64,000 nt of DNA from assembly GCA_002412495.1 (NCBI GenBank), contig DHVE01000101.1:1-64000 (forward strand), in the 5' to 3' direction. The notes under the pieces are model-generated. The model saw only the letters and a list, made by a program, of their open reading frames with translations. It was not told the DNA's origin and made no database searches. The stretch comes from Betaproteobacteria bacterium UBA5216 (GTDB lineage: Bacteria > Pseudomonadota > Gammaproteobacteria > Burkholderiales > SG8-41). Numbering within the stretch: position 1 is the stretch's first letter; each line of letters opens with the position of its first letter. Both the position numbers and the translations under genes were made by a program. Below, piece by piece: positions 35,278 to 43,995 of this stretch.

Positions 35278-36660
35278 ATGGATACCGTTATAAATAATCA
35301 TGTAAAAACAACTACTTATGACAAAACCACCGAGCGGCTGGTGGCGTTTGCCGAGCGTGCATCGTATGACACGCTGACGCCGGAGGTGGTGCATGCGGTG
35401 AAGCTGCGCGTGATCGACACCTTCGGCAGCGCGCTGGGTGTGTTCGACAATCCCACCAGCGTGATGGCGCGCAAGGTCGCGGAGCGCAGCCACGGTGACA
35501 TGCCCGCAACCGTGTGGGGCAGCACGATCAAAACCACGCCCGAAAACGCGGCGTTCGCCAACGGCGTGATGACGCGCCTGCTCGACATCAGCGACACCTA
35601 TCTCGGCAAGAGCCGCGGGCATCCCAGCGATATGAACGCGGGCATCATCGCGGTGGCGGAGAGCATACACGCCGACGGCAAATCGTTGATCAACGCGATC
35701 ACGCTCGCGTACGATGTGTATTGCAGTTTTTGCGACGCGATCGATGTCAACGCCAAGGGTTGGGATCAGCCGGTGTATGGCGTGCTGGGTTGCGTGCTGG
35801 GCGTGGGCAAGCTGCTGAAGCTGAACCACGATCAAATGGCGAACGCGGTGTCGCTCGCGCTGGCGCCCAACATGGCGCTGGCGCAGGCGCGGCGCGGGCA
35901 CTTGTCGAATTGGAAGGGCTGCGCAGGGGCGAACGCTTCGCGCAACGCGGTGTTTGCCGCGCTGCTCGCACAGGATGGTTTCACCGGGCCGCAAGCGGTG
36001 TTCGAGGGCGACGGCGGTTTGTGGCAGGTGATCGGGCAGCACGACTGGCCGTTGCCGGAAACAAAACATCTGATTACCGAAACGCATCTGAAGTGCCTGC
36101 CGATTTGTTATCACGGGCAGGCGTCGGTATTCGCGGCGCTGGAGTTGCGCGGGCAATTTGCGCTGGAGGATATCGACGAAATCATGGTCGATACCTATGG
36201 CGCGTCGTTGATGATGATGGGCAATGAACCCTCGCGCTGGGCGCCCGCCACGCGCGAGACCGCCGATCACAGCATGCCGTACGTGGTGGCCAGCGCGCTG
36301 ATGGATGGCGCGGTGACCGATGCGTCTTTTTCGGACGCGCGCCTCGCGGATCGCGCCCTGAACGCGCTAATGGCGAAGGTTAAAGTGCGGCGTGATGAAC
36401 GGCTAAACGCGGCCTATCCCGAGGGCGCGCCGGGGCGCGTGACGGTGCGCACCCGGTCCGGCACGACGCATGCCAAGGAAGTGATTTATCCGCTGGGGCA
36501 TTACAAGAACCCGCTGAACGATAAACAAGTGGCGGACAAGTTTCACGAGATGACGGCCGCGCGCTTGCCGGAGGCGAGTCGCAAAGCATCGCTGGATATG
36601 CTGGGGCAACTGGAGCGGATTGCGGATGTGGCAACCGTGATTCAAAAACTGTCTGTTTAA
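35278..36660 (+). CDS. MmgE/PrpD family dehydratase 2
   Basis: From the ATG at 35278 the product is 460 residues. It carries LDISDTYLGKSRGHPSDMNA and RETADHSMPYVVASALMDG, equivalent to the conserved blocks of dehydratase 1, so these two are the closest of the three family members here. The first codons (VINNHVKTTTYDK) are AT-rich because they contain a copy of the 19-mer element. It lies in a unit with Bug receptor 2 and two MaoC-like genes, suggesting dehydration of a carboxylate followed by CoA-level steps. Confidence 0.9.
   Translation: MDTVINNHVKTTTYDKTTERLVAFAERASYDTLTPEVVHAVKLRVIDTFGSALGVFDNPTSVMARKVAERSHGDMPATVWGSTIKTTPENAAFANGVMTRLLDISDTYLGKSRGHPSDMNAGIIAVAESIHADGKSLINAITLAYDVYCSFCDAIDVNAKGWDQPVYGVLGCVLGVGKLLKLNHDQMANAVSLALAPNMALAQARRGHLSNWKGCAGANASRNAVFAALLAQDGFTGPQAVFEGDGGLWQVIGQHDWPLPETKHLITETHLKCLPICYHGQASVFAALELRGQFALEDIDEIMVDTYGASLMMMGNEPSRWAPATRETADHSMPYVVASALMDGAVTDASFSDARLADRALNALMAKVKVRRDERLNAAYPEGAPGRVTVRTRSGTTHAKEVIYPLGHYKNPLNDKQVADKFHEMTAARLPEASRKASLDMLGQLERIADVATVIQKLSV
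35301..35319 (+). repeat. AT-rich 19-mer element, copy 2
   Basis: TGTAAAAACAACTACTTAT matches the consensus at 17 of 19. It lies inside the first codons of MmgE/PrpD 2, 23 bases after its ATG. Its upstream flank TATAAATAAT is nearly identical to that of the copy at 59.0 kb. A start downstream of the element is not available, so it is translated. Confidence 0.65.
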
Positions 36661-36672
36661 AGGGCAACAGCC

Positions 36673-37134
36673 GTGATCGAATTCAAAGAAATAAGTTATG
36701 AAGTGGTAACGGTGGGCGAGGAATTCATGTCCGATGATTTCCTCATCAAGCCCGAGGATGTCGAAACGTTTGCGTTCGCGGTGGACGACCATGATCCGTG
36801 GTATTTCGGCGACGAACCGACACCGTTCGGCGGCAAGATCACGCATCCGGTGTTGCTCGGCAATCAGGCGCTGTTCATGCGCCACGGCAAGTACATCGTG
36901 CCGGCGGGCTTGCACGCGAAGATGCAATACGAGTTTATCGCGCCGATACGCGTGGGCATGCGCGTGCGCACGCGCGGCAAGCTGATCGACAAATACGAAA
37001 AGCGCGGCCGTCACTACATGGTCACCGAATTTGCCACGCGCGACGAAGAAACCGGTAAGGTGCTGGTGCGCGGCCAGTTCACGCAAATGCTGTTCCCGAA
37101 ATCAGGAGTGCACGAAGATGCCCGCAAGCAGTAG
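36673..37134 (+). CDS. MaoC-like hot-dog protein, A-type subunit
   Basis: The 153-residue protein starts at a GTG. It aligns with the N-half type of MaoC/FAS1-like dehydratases: AVDDHDPWYFGDEPTPFGG, ITHPVL and a hot-dog helix. The Asp of the usual Asp/His dyad is present (VDDHDP), but the His position is Tyr (PWY). It probably forms a heterodimer with the next gene, which starts within its last codons. The expected role is hydration or dehydration of an enoyl/3-hydroxyacyl-CoA. Confidence 0.8.
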   Translation: MIEFKEISYEVVTVGEEFMSDDFLIKPEDVETFAFAVDDHDPWYFGDEPTPFGGKITHPVLLGNQALFMRHGKYIVPAGLHAKMQYEFIAPIRVGMRVRTRGKLIDKYEKRGRHYMVTEFATRDEETGKVLVRGQFTQMLFPKSGVHEDARKQ

Positions 37135-37552
37135 TCAAAAAATTGTAATGGAGGTGGGCAGTGAGTTGCCGGCCTTGAAGAAGACCATTACCCAACGCCA
37201 GATCGATTGTTACTCCGGCGTGCGCCCTAAATCGATACACACCGATGTGGAATGGGCCAAGGCCAAGGGTTTTCCGGCGCCACTGGCGCAGGCGTTGATG
37301 TCCACCGCTTATGTGTCGCAGATGATGGTGACTTGGCTGGGCGCCGGGTTCATTCGCGGTGGAAAAATTTCCGCTTCGTTCATCAAGCCGGTGATTGTCG
37401 GGGATACGCTGACGGCGCGCGCGGTGATCAAGAGTCGGGAGGAAGAGAATGGTCGTCCGCGCGTCACCGTTGAGTGCTGGTGCGAAAATCAGCACGGTGT
37501 GAAAACACTGGTGGGCTCAGCGAGCGGGTTTGCCGATCAGCTGCGCACTTGA
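37118..37552 (+). CDS. MaoC-like hot-dog protein, B-type subunit
   Basis: From the ATG at 37118 (ribosome site CAGGAG) the product is 144 residues. It has ITQRQIDCYSG, the catalytic-His motif SIHTDVEWAKAKGFPAPLAQ and a C-terminal strand VTVECWCENQHG, typical of (R)-specific enoyl-CoA hydratases. The usual Asp five residues before the His is missing (VRPKSIH), and the loop is two residues shorter. It overlaps the A-type gene by 17 bases. Together they resemble a two-subunit dehydratase. Confidence 0.8.
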   Translation: MPASSSQKIVMEVGSELPALKKTITQRQIDCYSGVRPKSIHTDVEWAKAKGFPAPLAQALMSTAYVSQMMVTWLGAGFIRGGKISASFIKPVIVGDTLTARAVIKSREEENGRPRVTVECWCENQHGVKTLVGSASGFADQLRT

Positions 37553-37597
37553 TCCTCGGCGTTTTTTCCTCATTTCAAAACAGCATGTAAAACAAAC

Positions 37598-37690
37598 CCT
37601 GTCATTCCGGCGGAAGCGGGATTTCATACGTTGTCTCAAGGGGCACGTGTGTGATGGGTTCCCGCCTGCGCGGGAACGCCAGTGACAGGG
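37598..37690. repeat. Paired extragenic palindromes (BIME-like), left of the CoA synthetase
   Basis: CCCTGTCATT (37598-37607) is mirrored by AGTGACAGGG (37681-37690). Inside are a degenerate palindrome CCGGCGGAAGCGGG and the perfect hairpin GTTCCCGC-CTGC-GCGGGAAC (37658-37677). The last hairpin recurs with a CTTC loop at 56462-56481. The layout resembles the dispersed GTCATTCCCGCGAAAGCGGGAATCC repeats of proteobacteria. Confidence 0.7.
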
Positions 37691-37729
37691 TAACCTTATA
37701 TTCATCCCGAACGCTGACAAAACAACAAT

Positions 37730-39889
37730 ATGAATGCTTCCTTGCCCGTAGCCGACTTACCCAATATCACCCCCCTGATGGCGCCGCGCAGCGTGGCCAT
37801 GGTGGGCGCGACCGATCATCCCACGTCATTCGGTGGCCGCGTGTTTCAGCAAATGACGGGTTTCGGATTCCCGGGGAAGATTTATCCCGTCAATCCGCGT
37901 CTGAAAGACATTAATGGATTGAAGTGTTATCCCGGTATCAAGGATTTGCCGGAGACACCGGATCATGTCGGTATCGTGGTGTCGAGCGAGCGCGTGTTCG
38001 ACGTGTTGGCCGATTGCGCGGCCATCGGCGTGCGACATGCGACGGTCTTCAGTGGCGGTTTCGCCGAAACCGGCACGGCCGAAGGACGCGAGCGTCAAAA
38101 ACGCCTGATTGAGTTTGGTCGCGAATCCGGCATCCGTTTCATGGGGCCCAACTGCAACGGTATCGTGAATTTCATCGATCGATTCGCGATGACTTCAACC
38201 GCGGCAATTCGTGGCGTCCATGCAAAGGCAGGCGACATTGGCGTGGTGAGCCACAGCGGCGGGCTCGGCCAGATCAACGTGATGTGGCGCGCGATGGAAC
38301 ACGGGCTGGGCATCAGCTACGAGGCCAGTTGTGGGAACGAAGCCGACATCGACACGCTGGATTTTGCGCGCTTCATGTTGCACTCGGAGACCACCAACGT
38401 GGTGTTGTTGGCCATCGAAGGCATCAAGAGCGGCGAGAAATTCCGCCAGCTTGCCGCCGAAGCGGCGGAACTCGAGAAGCCGCTGGTGATTCTCAAAATC
38501 GGTTCCACCGATGCCGGCAGCCGCGCGGCGGCGTCGCATACCGGCACCATCGCCGGCGACAACGACATCATCAAAGCGGTGTGCCGCCAGTATGGTCTAA
38601 TCCAGGTGCATGAATGTAACGAGCTCTACGAAACGGCGGTTTTTCTGCGTCAGCGCAAATGGCCTAAGGGGCGCGGGCTCGCGGCGGTGGCGCCCACCGG
38701 CGGCAACATTGTGAATCTGGCCGACGCTGGCGCGATATTCGATTTGCAATGGAATCCCTTTACCGCTGAAACGCAGGAAGCGCTGGGCAAACTCATGCCC
38801 GGCTACGGCAAGGTGGGCAACCCGACCGACCTCACCTCGGCCGCCACCGGCGATCAGGATTTCTATCGCAAGGCGTTGACCACCATCGCCGCCGATCCCG
38901 GTGTGGATGTGATGATTCCGATCGTGCCTTCACCCACCAAAAAGAATTTGCTGCAAACCGTTGAGATCATGAATCAGTGCGGCAAACAGACCGCGATGCT
39001 GTGGGTGGGCGGCTGCATGGACGACAAGGAGTTTCGTGCGCGCGATTTGATTGGCAGCGGCGTGGTTGTGTATCGGGATGCCACGCCCTGCACGCGAGCG
39101 ATCCGCGCGGGGTATGATTTTGGAAAATACGTTGCGGCGAAAAAGTCCGGCGCGTTAACGCCGGTGCGGCTGGCGGGGATCGATTCGGCGCTGGCGCGGA
39201 CGCATTTGCAATCGGCGGGTGAAAAAATCACCGAGCGAGAAGCCAAGCAAATACTGGCATGTTACGGCTTGCCGGTGACGCAGGAGTTTTTGGCAACAAA
39301 CGCGGCAGAGGCTGTCAGCCTCGCCGTGAAAATCGGCGGCAAGGTCGTGCTCAAAATCGATTCACCGGACATCGCGCACAAGACCGAAGCCGGTGGCGTG
39401 CGTCTGGGCGTGGACGGTGCGGCGGCTGTCAGCGAGGCCTATGAAGCCATCGTCAAATCCGCCAGGCAATACGCGCCGCAAGCAAAAATAAATGGTGTGC
39501 TGGTGCAGGAGATGGCGCGCCCCGGTGTGGAAATGATGCTCGGCGTGATGCGCGATCCAGTGTTTGGGCCCATCATCGTGGCGGGGCTGGGTGGCATTTT
39601 TGTCGAGGTGCTGAAGGATGTCGCGTATCGCGCCGCGCCGGTAACGCCCGTGCAAGCCCACGAAATGCTCGATGAGCTGCGCGGCAAAAAAATGCTCGAA
39701 GGCGTGCGCGGCATGGCGGCGCGCGATCGGGATGCGGTGGTGGATGCGATGGTTCGGCTGTCTTGGTTTGCCGCGGATTTTTCCCATGAAATTGCGGAGA
39801 TGGATATCAATCCGCTGATGGTGTATGAGCAGGGCGCGGGGGCGCGGATGCTGGATGCGTTGATTGTGCGTGGTGCAGCGTCTCAATAG
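37730..39889 (+). CDS. ADP-forming acyl-CoA synthetase (acetate-CoA ligase family)
   Basis: The 719-residue fusion has, in order, a CoA-binding domain (MAPRSVAMVGATDHPTSFGG), ligase domains with IGVVSHSGGLGQ, the phosphohistidine block AASHTGTIAGDN, and a C-terminal ATP-grasp domain beginning near LACYGLPVTQE and including KIDSPDIAHKTEAGGV. Such enzymes interconvert acyl-CoA plus ADP and Pi with acid plus ATP. It may activate or release the acid handled by the neighbouring dehydratases. No Shine-Dalgarno sequence is clear. It is flanked on both sides by extragenic palindromes. Confidence 0.92.
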   Translation: MNASLPVADLPNITPLMAPRSVAMVGATDHPTSFGGRVFQQMTGFGFPGKIYPVNPRLKDINGLKCYPGIKDLPETPDHVGIVVSSERVFDVLADCAAIGVRHATVFSGGFAETGTAEGRERQKRLIEFGRESGIRFMGPNCNGIVNFIDRFAMTSTAAIRGVHAKAGDIGVVSHSGGLGQINVMWRAMEHGLGISYEASCGNEADIDTLDFARFMLHSETTNVVLLAIEGIKSGEKFRQLAAEAAELEKPLVILKIGSTDAGSRAAASHTGTIAGDNDIIKAVCRQYGLIQVHECNELYETAVFLRQRKWPKGRGLAAVAPTGGNIVNLADAGAIFDLQWNPFTAETQEALGKLMPGYGKVGNPTDLTSAATGDQDFYRKALTTIAADPGVDVMIPIVPSPTKKNLLQTVEIMNQCGKQTAMLWVGGCMDDKEFRARDLIGSGVVVYRDATPCTRAIRAGYDFGKYVAAKKSGALTPVRLAGIDSALARTHLQSAGEKITEREAKQILACYGLPVTQEFLATNAAEAVSLAVKIGGKVVLKIDSPDIAHKTEAGGVRLGVDGAAAVSEAYEAIVKSARQYAPQAKINGVLVQEMARPGVEMMLGVMRDPVFGPIIVAGLGGIFVEVLKDVAYRAAPVTPVQAHEMLDELRGKKMLEGVRGMAARDRDAVVDAMVRLSWFAADFSHEIAEMDINPLMVYEQGAGARMLDALIVRGAASQ

Positions 39890-39907
39890 CTGTGTGCTGT
39901 TACTTCG

Positions 39908-39990
39908 CCGTCATGCCCGTGATAGCGGTAATCCCTAAGCCATATCATGGGGCACTGTGTCATGGATTGCCGCTGTCGAGGGAATGACGG
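39908..39990. repeat. Degenerate paired extragenic palindromes, right of the CoA synthetase
   Basis: CCGTCATGCCCGTGATAGCG (39908-39927) and ATTGCCGCTGTCGAGGGAAT (39966-39985) are decayed, oppositely oriented versions of the GTCATTCCCGC...GCGGGAATCC repeat. The outer ends CGTCAT and ATGACGG still pair. It has the same two-copy design as the element at 37.6 kb, but is more mutated. Confidence 0.6.
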
Positions 39991-40033
39991 GTCGGATTGT
40001 GTAGGGTATCGCCAGTCAGAGGGATGAAAACGA

Positions 40034-41023
40034 ATGAAATGTAAGTATTTGTTTTTAAATATATTTTTTTTGTCGCTTTGGGTCGCGGCGAACGCGTATG
40101 CGCAACCGGCAAGCAAGGCGGTGGGGCGCTATCCGGAACGCCCCGTGCGCGTGGTGGTCCCGGTCGCCGCCGGCGGCGGCACCGACATCATCGCGCGTCT
40201 CACGGTCAACAAACTCAGCGAGGTCGTCGGACAGGCGTTCGTGGTGGATAACCGTCCGGGCGCGGGTGGCGTGCTGGGTAACGAGATCGTCGCGCGCGCG
40301 CCGGCGGATGGTTACACGCTGCTCTTTACTTACGCCGCGCACACCATCGTGCCGTTCATCTATCGCAAAGTGCCGTACGATGTGTACAAGGATTTCACGC
40401 CGATCACGCTGGCGGGCCAGCAGCCGTTGCTGCTGGCGATCACCGCGTCGGTGCCGGCCAACACCACGCAGGAATTGATCGCGCTGGCGCGTGCCAAGCC
40501 GGGCGCCTTGAATGTCGCGCTGGCCACTCCCAGCAGTTCCGGCGCGCTGGCCGCGGAGTTGTTCAAGATGCTGACCAATACCAAAATGGTTTCCGTGCCG
40601 TTCAAGGGTGGCGCGCCCGCATTGACCGCGCTGCTGGGTGGCGAGGTGCAGCTGATATTCACCACGCCGCCGACGGTGATGGCGTTCATCAAATCCGGGC
40701 GCGTGAGAATTCTCGGCACCTCGGGCAAGGAGCGCGTGTCGTATCTGCCGGATGTGCCCACGCTCGCCGAGGCGGGCGTGAAGGATTTTGAAACCGCGCC
40801 ATGGCAAGGGCTACTCGGCCCGGCGAATTTACCGGCGCCGATCGTCGATTACATGCATGCGCAAATCCGAAGCGTTCTCAGGCTGCCGGAAACGCGGGAG
40901 AAATTTGCCGCGTCGGGTACCGATGCCATCGGCAACACGCCGCAGGAATTCGCGAAAATGATTCAACGCGAACTGGAGCAGAACCGGAAAGTGATTCAGG
41001 CCGTGGGGATGCGGGCGGACTGA
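40034..41023 (+). CDS. Bug-family periplasmic receptor 3
   Basis: The 329-residue protein has a signal peptide (LFLNIFFLSLWVAANAYA) with unusually AT-rich codons, because they contain a reverse copy of the 19-mer element. The mature part has YPERPVRVVVPVAAGGGTD, VVDNRPGAGGVLGNEIVA and the ligand-loop PADGYTLLF. It is followed 5 bases later by receptor 4. No ribosome site is obvious before the ATG. Confidence 0.92.
   Translation: MKCKYLFLNIFFLSLWVAANAYAQPASKAVGRYPERPVRVVVPVAAGGGTDIIARLTVNKLSEVVGQAFVVDNRPGAGGVLGNEIVARAPADGYTLLFTYAAHTIVPFIYRKVPYDVYKDFTPITLAGQQPLLLAITASVPANTTQELIALARAKPGALNVALATPSSSGALAAELFKMLTNTKMVSVPFKGGAPALTALLGGEVQLIFTTPPTVMAFIKSGRVRILGTSGKERVSYLPDVPTLAEAGVKDFETAPWQGLLGPANLPAPIVDYMHAQIRSVLRLPETREKFAASGTDAIGNTPQEFAKMIQRELEQNRKVIQAVGMRAD
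40041..40059 (-). repeat. AT-rich 19-mer element, copy 3 (reverse)
   Basis: Plus-strand GTAAGTATTTGTTTTTAAA matches the reverse complement of the consensus at 17 of 19. It lies in the signal-peptide codons of Bug receptor 3, seven bases after the ATG. AT-rich sequence continues to 40071. Confidence 0.65.
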
Positions 41024-41028
41024 CGTCG

Positions 41029-41997
41029 ATGAATCCGGTCACACGTCTCGCGCTGGTGATTGGGGGCACGGCGCTGGTGGCGAGTGCCGCCGCGCAAACG
41101 ACTTATCCCGAGAAGGCGATACGCCTGTTGATCGGTTATCCACCCGGCAGCCAGACGGATGTTATTGCGCGTGTGTTCGGCCAAAAATTGTCCGAGTTTT
41201 TGGGCAAGCCGGTGGTGACGGACAATGCCGCCGGCGCCGCCGGTACCATTGCAGCGGATCGAACCGCCAAGGCCGTGCCCGATGGCTACACGCTGGGTTA
41301 TCTCGCGCAGGGGGCGCTGGTGATCAATCCCAGTCTGTCCAAACTTGGGTATGAAGCGGTGAAAGATTTCTCGCCGGTGTCGCAGATTACCGTGTCGTCG
41401 AACGTGCTGGTGGTGCATAACGCCGTGGCGGCGAAAAGCGTCAAGGAATTGGTGGCGCTCGCCAAGGCGCAGCCGGGCGTGCTGACCTATGCCTCGGGCG
41501 GCAGCGGCAGCGCGCCCCATCTGGCGGGAGAGTTCTTCAAGTCCATGGCGGGTGTCGATGTCCGGCACATTCCCTACAAAGGCGTGGTGGCGGCGATTCC
41601 CGATTTGATCGGCGAGCGCGTCTCGATGATGTTCGGCGCCACTGCGGTGGTCATGCCGTTGGCGCGCGAAGGTAAGCTGCGCGCGCTGGCCGTTACTGCG
41701 CTGCGACGTTCGCCCGCGCTGGCGGATTTACCAACGGTCGCGGAGTCGGGCTATCCGGGTTTTGAAGTGTCGAGCTGGAACGGATTATTCGCGCCAGCGA
41801 GAACGCCGGCCCCGATCGTTCAGCGGCTGCATGGTGAAACCGTCAAGATTTTGGCGCATGCCGATTTGCGGGCGCGGCTCGGGGATTTTGGTTTGGAGTC
41901 CATCGGCAATTCGCCAGACGAATTTGCCGCGGTCATCAAGTTTGAGGTGCCCAAGTGGGCCAAGGTAATTAAAGAGGCGGGTATCAATTCGGAGTGA
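41029..41997 (+). CDS. Bug-family periplasmic receptor 4
   Basis: From the ATG at 41029 the product is 322 residues. The signal peptide is MNPVTRLALVIGGTALVASAAAQ, followed by YPEKAIRLLIGYPPGSQTDV, VTDNAAGAAGTIAADRTAK, PDGYTLGYL and RHIPYKGV. It lacks the usual NRPGAGG loop (here NAAGAAG), so its pocket may differ from receptor 3. It is in a tandem pair with receptor 3. Confidence 0.92.
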   Translation: MNPVTRLALVIGGTALVASAAAQTTYPEKAIRLLIGYPPGSQTDVIARVFGQKLSEFLGKPVVTDNAAGAAGTIAADRTAKAVPDGYTLGYLAQGALVINPSLSKLGYEAVKDFSPVSQITVSSNVLVVHNAVAAKSVKELVALAKAQPGVLTYASGGSGSAPHLAGEFFKSMAGVDVRHIPYKGVVAAIPDLIGERVSMMFGATAVVMPLAREGKLRALAVTALRRSPALADLPTVAESGYPGFEVSSWNGLFAPARTPAPIVQRLHGETVKILAHADLRARLGDFGLESIGNSPDEFAAVIKFEVPKWAKVIKEAGINSE

Positions 41998-42089
41998 CCG
42001 GGGCGTGTCACTTTTGTGCATTGAAATGCATCACAAGAATGAAGCCAGCTTGCTGTTATGCTCGGAATAGTCACAGAAAGGGGAGCGAC

Positions 42090-43163
42090 ATGTACCAGGA
42101 CAGAAGACATTCGTTTGCGGCGAGAGTTAGCACCGCTTTGGTTGCGGCATTGCTGTTTGGCATGGTCACGATTCTGGCTGGGTGTGCTTCCACGCCAGGA
42201 GCAGGATCGTCTGCTAAATTCGAAATCGGACTGATAGGTGATCAGCATTATGACGCGGAATCAGAGGCGCGGTTTCCCAACATCATGGCTGCGCTGAATC
42301 GCGCAGAACTGTCATTTGTAGTTCACGTGGGTGATATTGGAAGTCCCCCCTATAACTCATGCAAGAACGAAACATACGATAAGCGCCGCGAAGAATTCAA
42401 TGCATCGCGCCATCCGCTGATTTATACGCCGGGTGATAACGAATGGACGGATTGTCATCAGGGGGGCGTTCCTGATTCCCTCGAACGGTTGGCCAAGGTG
42501 CGCGAGGTATTTTTTCAGGACGAGCAAAGTCTGGGCAAACGCAAGATTGCGCTGATCAGGCAGAGCAACGATGCCCGTCACGCCGAGTACCGCGAGAACG
42601 TGCGTTGGACGCAGGGCGGCGTGCTATTCGTAACCGTGCATAACGTCGGCAGTAACAATAATCTGGCTCGGACAGCGGAGATGGATGTCGAGTATGCGAA
42701 GCGCAATGCCGTCAATATTGAATGGCTGCGGCAGGCATTTCAGCACGCCAGACAGTCCGGATCGAAAGGGATCATGATCCTGACACAAGCGAATCCGTAC
42801 TTCGAGGCAGGCTGGCCGGCTCGCAGAAGGGGCAGTTTGGGAATTGCGCCGCCCAATGCGAAACGTCCGAGCGGGCACGTTGAATTCGTTAACGCGCTCG
42901 CGCGCGAGGTGCTTGCGTATGACAAACCGGTCGCTTACGTGCATGGTGACACCCACTACTTTCGCGTGGACAAGCCGCTGATCGTAGACAACAAGAAGGG
43001 TGGCAATCGTGGTACTGTACTGGAACATTTCACTCGCGTTGAATTGTTTGGCTACCCGGAAGCGCATTGGGTGCGCGCAACCGTCGATCCTGACAGCGCG
43101 CATGTGTTCAGCTTTACCCCGGAGATGGTCAGGGAAAACTATAACGACCACGGCAAGAAGTAA
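42090..43163 (+). CDS. Lipoprotein with calcineurin-like metallophosphoesterase domain
   Basis: From the ATG at 42090 (ribosome site AAGGGGAG) the product is 357 residues. A lipobox LAGC ends the signal peptide near residue 31. The enzyme part has metallophosphoesterase ligands GDQH, HVGDIG, TPGDNEW and a C-terminal YVHGDTHY. It is predicted in the periplasm, anchored to a membrane. The phosphoester it hydrolyses is unknown, and it differs in style from the enzymes around it. Confidence 0.85.
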   Translation: MYQDRRHSFAARVSTALVAALLFGMVTILAGCASTPGAGSSAKFEIGLIGDQHYDAESEARFPNIMAALNRAELSFVVHVGDIGSPPYNSCKNETYDKRREEFNASRHPLIYTPGDNEWTDCHQGGVPDSLERLAKVREVFFQDEQSLGKRKIALIRQSNDARHAEYRENVRWTQGGVLFVTVHNVGSNNNLARTAEMDVEYAKRNAVNIEWLRQAFQHARQSGSKGIMILTQANPYFEAGWPARRRGSLGIAPPNAKRPSGHVEFVNALAREVLAYDKPVAYVHGDTHYFRVDKPLIVDNKKGGNRGTVLEHFTRVELFGYPEAHWVRATVDPDSAHVFSFTPEMVRENYNDHGKK

Positions 43164-43186
43164 CGCAAATATTAAGGAGATATTCA

Positions 43187-43975
43187 ATGCCACTACTGGC
43201 AGAAAAGAAAAACCACATCCTCACGCTGACGCTGAGCCGTCCCGGCACACGCAACGCGTGGGACGATGACTATAACGAAGGCATTGTGCGTGAGTTGGAC
43301 AAAGCCACGGACGATGACGATGTGCGCGTGGTGATCCTCACCGGCGATGAATCGGGCGGCGCGTTTTCGGCGGGGGCCAATCTCAAGAAAGAGAATGCGC
43401 ACACCACCGGTGGTGCAAAAGCTTTCGTGAAAAAAATCCGCCGGCCGCGCCGCTTCGCGGCGAACTTCATCGGCGATTTTCCCAAGCCGGTGATTGCCTC
43501 GGTGAACGGCTACGCCATTGGTGTGGGTGCGATTGTCAGCCTGGCGTGCGATTTGATTGTCGCTTCGGATAAATCCGAATGGCGCTTGCCGCAGGTGGCG
43601 CTGGGGATTATTCCCAACTACGGCGGCGGCACGCGCGTGGCGCGCTACGCGGGCAAGGGCATGGGCATGAAGCTCGCGATGGGGTTCGCGCTGAAGGCCG
43701 AGGAGGCCTACCGTCACGGCATCGCGCAGTGGCTGGTGCCGCACGCGGAACTCGCGGCGAAAACGCAGGAGATCGCCGAACATATCGCCGGTCTGCCGCC
43801 GTTGGCGGTGAGCCTGATGAAAGAATCGCTGATCCGCGGCCTCGATATTCCGAACATTCAGGATTCGTCGCTCACCGATGCGTATCGCTTCTTGGTGCTG
43901 GAGTTGTCGAAGGACAAGGACGAGGCGCACAAGGCCTGGCGCGAGAAGCGCAAGCCGAAATTTACCGGTGAATAA
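43187..43975 (+). CDS. Crotonase-superfamily protein lacking the hydratase glutamates
   Basis: The 262-residue protein has the crotonase fold, with the oxyanion-hole motif VNGYAIGVGAIVSLACD and LPQVALGIIPNYGGG. In enoyl-CoA hydratases the active-site glutamates sit in GGGCE and QPE; here these positions read Ile and Gln, so neither is present. It is therefore unlikely to be an ordinary hydratase; an isomerase, decarboxylase or thioesterase-like reaction is possible. A ribosome site (AAGGAG) precedes the ATG. It is 24 bases after the metallophosphoesterase gene and leads a CoA-degradation unit. Confidence 0.85.
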   Translation: MPLLAEKKNHILTLTLSRPGTRNAWDDDYNEGIVRELDKATDDDDVRVVILTGDESGGAFSAGANLKKENAHTTGGAKAFVKKIRRPRRFAANFIGDFPKPVIASVNGYAIGVGAIVSLACDLIVASDKSEWRLPQVALGIIPNYGGGTRVARYAGKGMGMKLAMGFALKAEEAYRHGIAQWLVPHAELAAKTQEIAEHIAGLPPLAVSLMKESLIRGLDIPNIQDSSLTDAYRFLVLELSKDKDEAHKAWREKRKPKFTGE

Positions 43976-43995
43976 TTCCGTACAGGAGCAGTAAC

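Noticed and set aside
35032..36270. Minus-strand reading frame (412 codons) opposite MmgE/PrpD 2
   Set aside because: High GC at third positions of the real gene leaves antisense frames open; no motif or start signal supports it. The same applies to 56838-57911 opposite MmgE/PrpD 3 and 51508-52368 opposite the enolase-superfamily gene.
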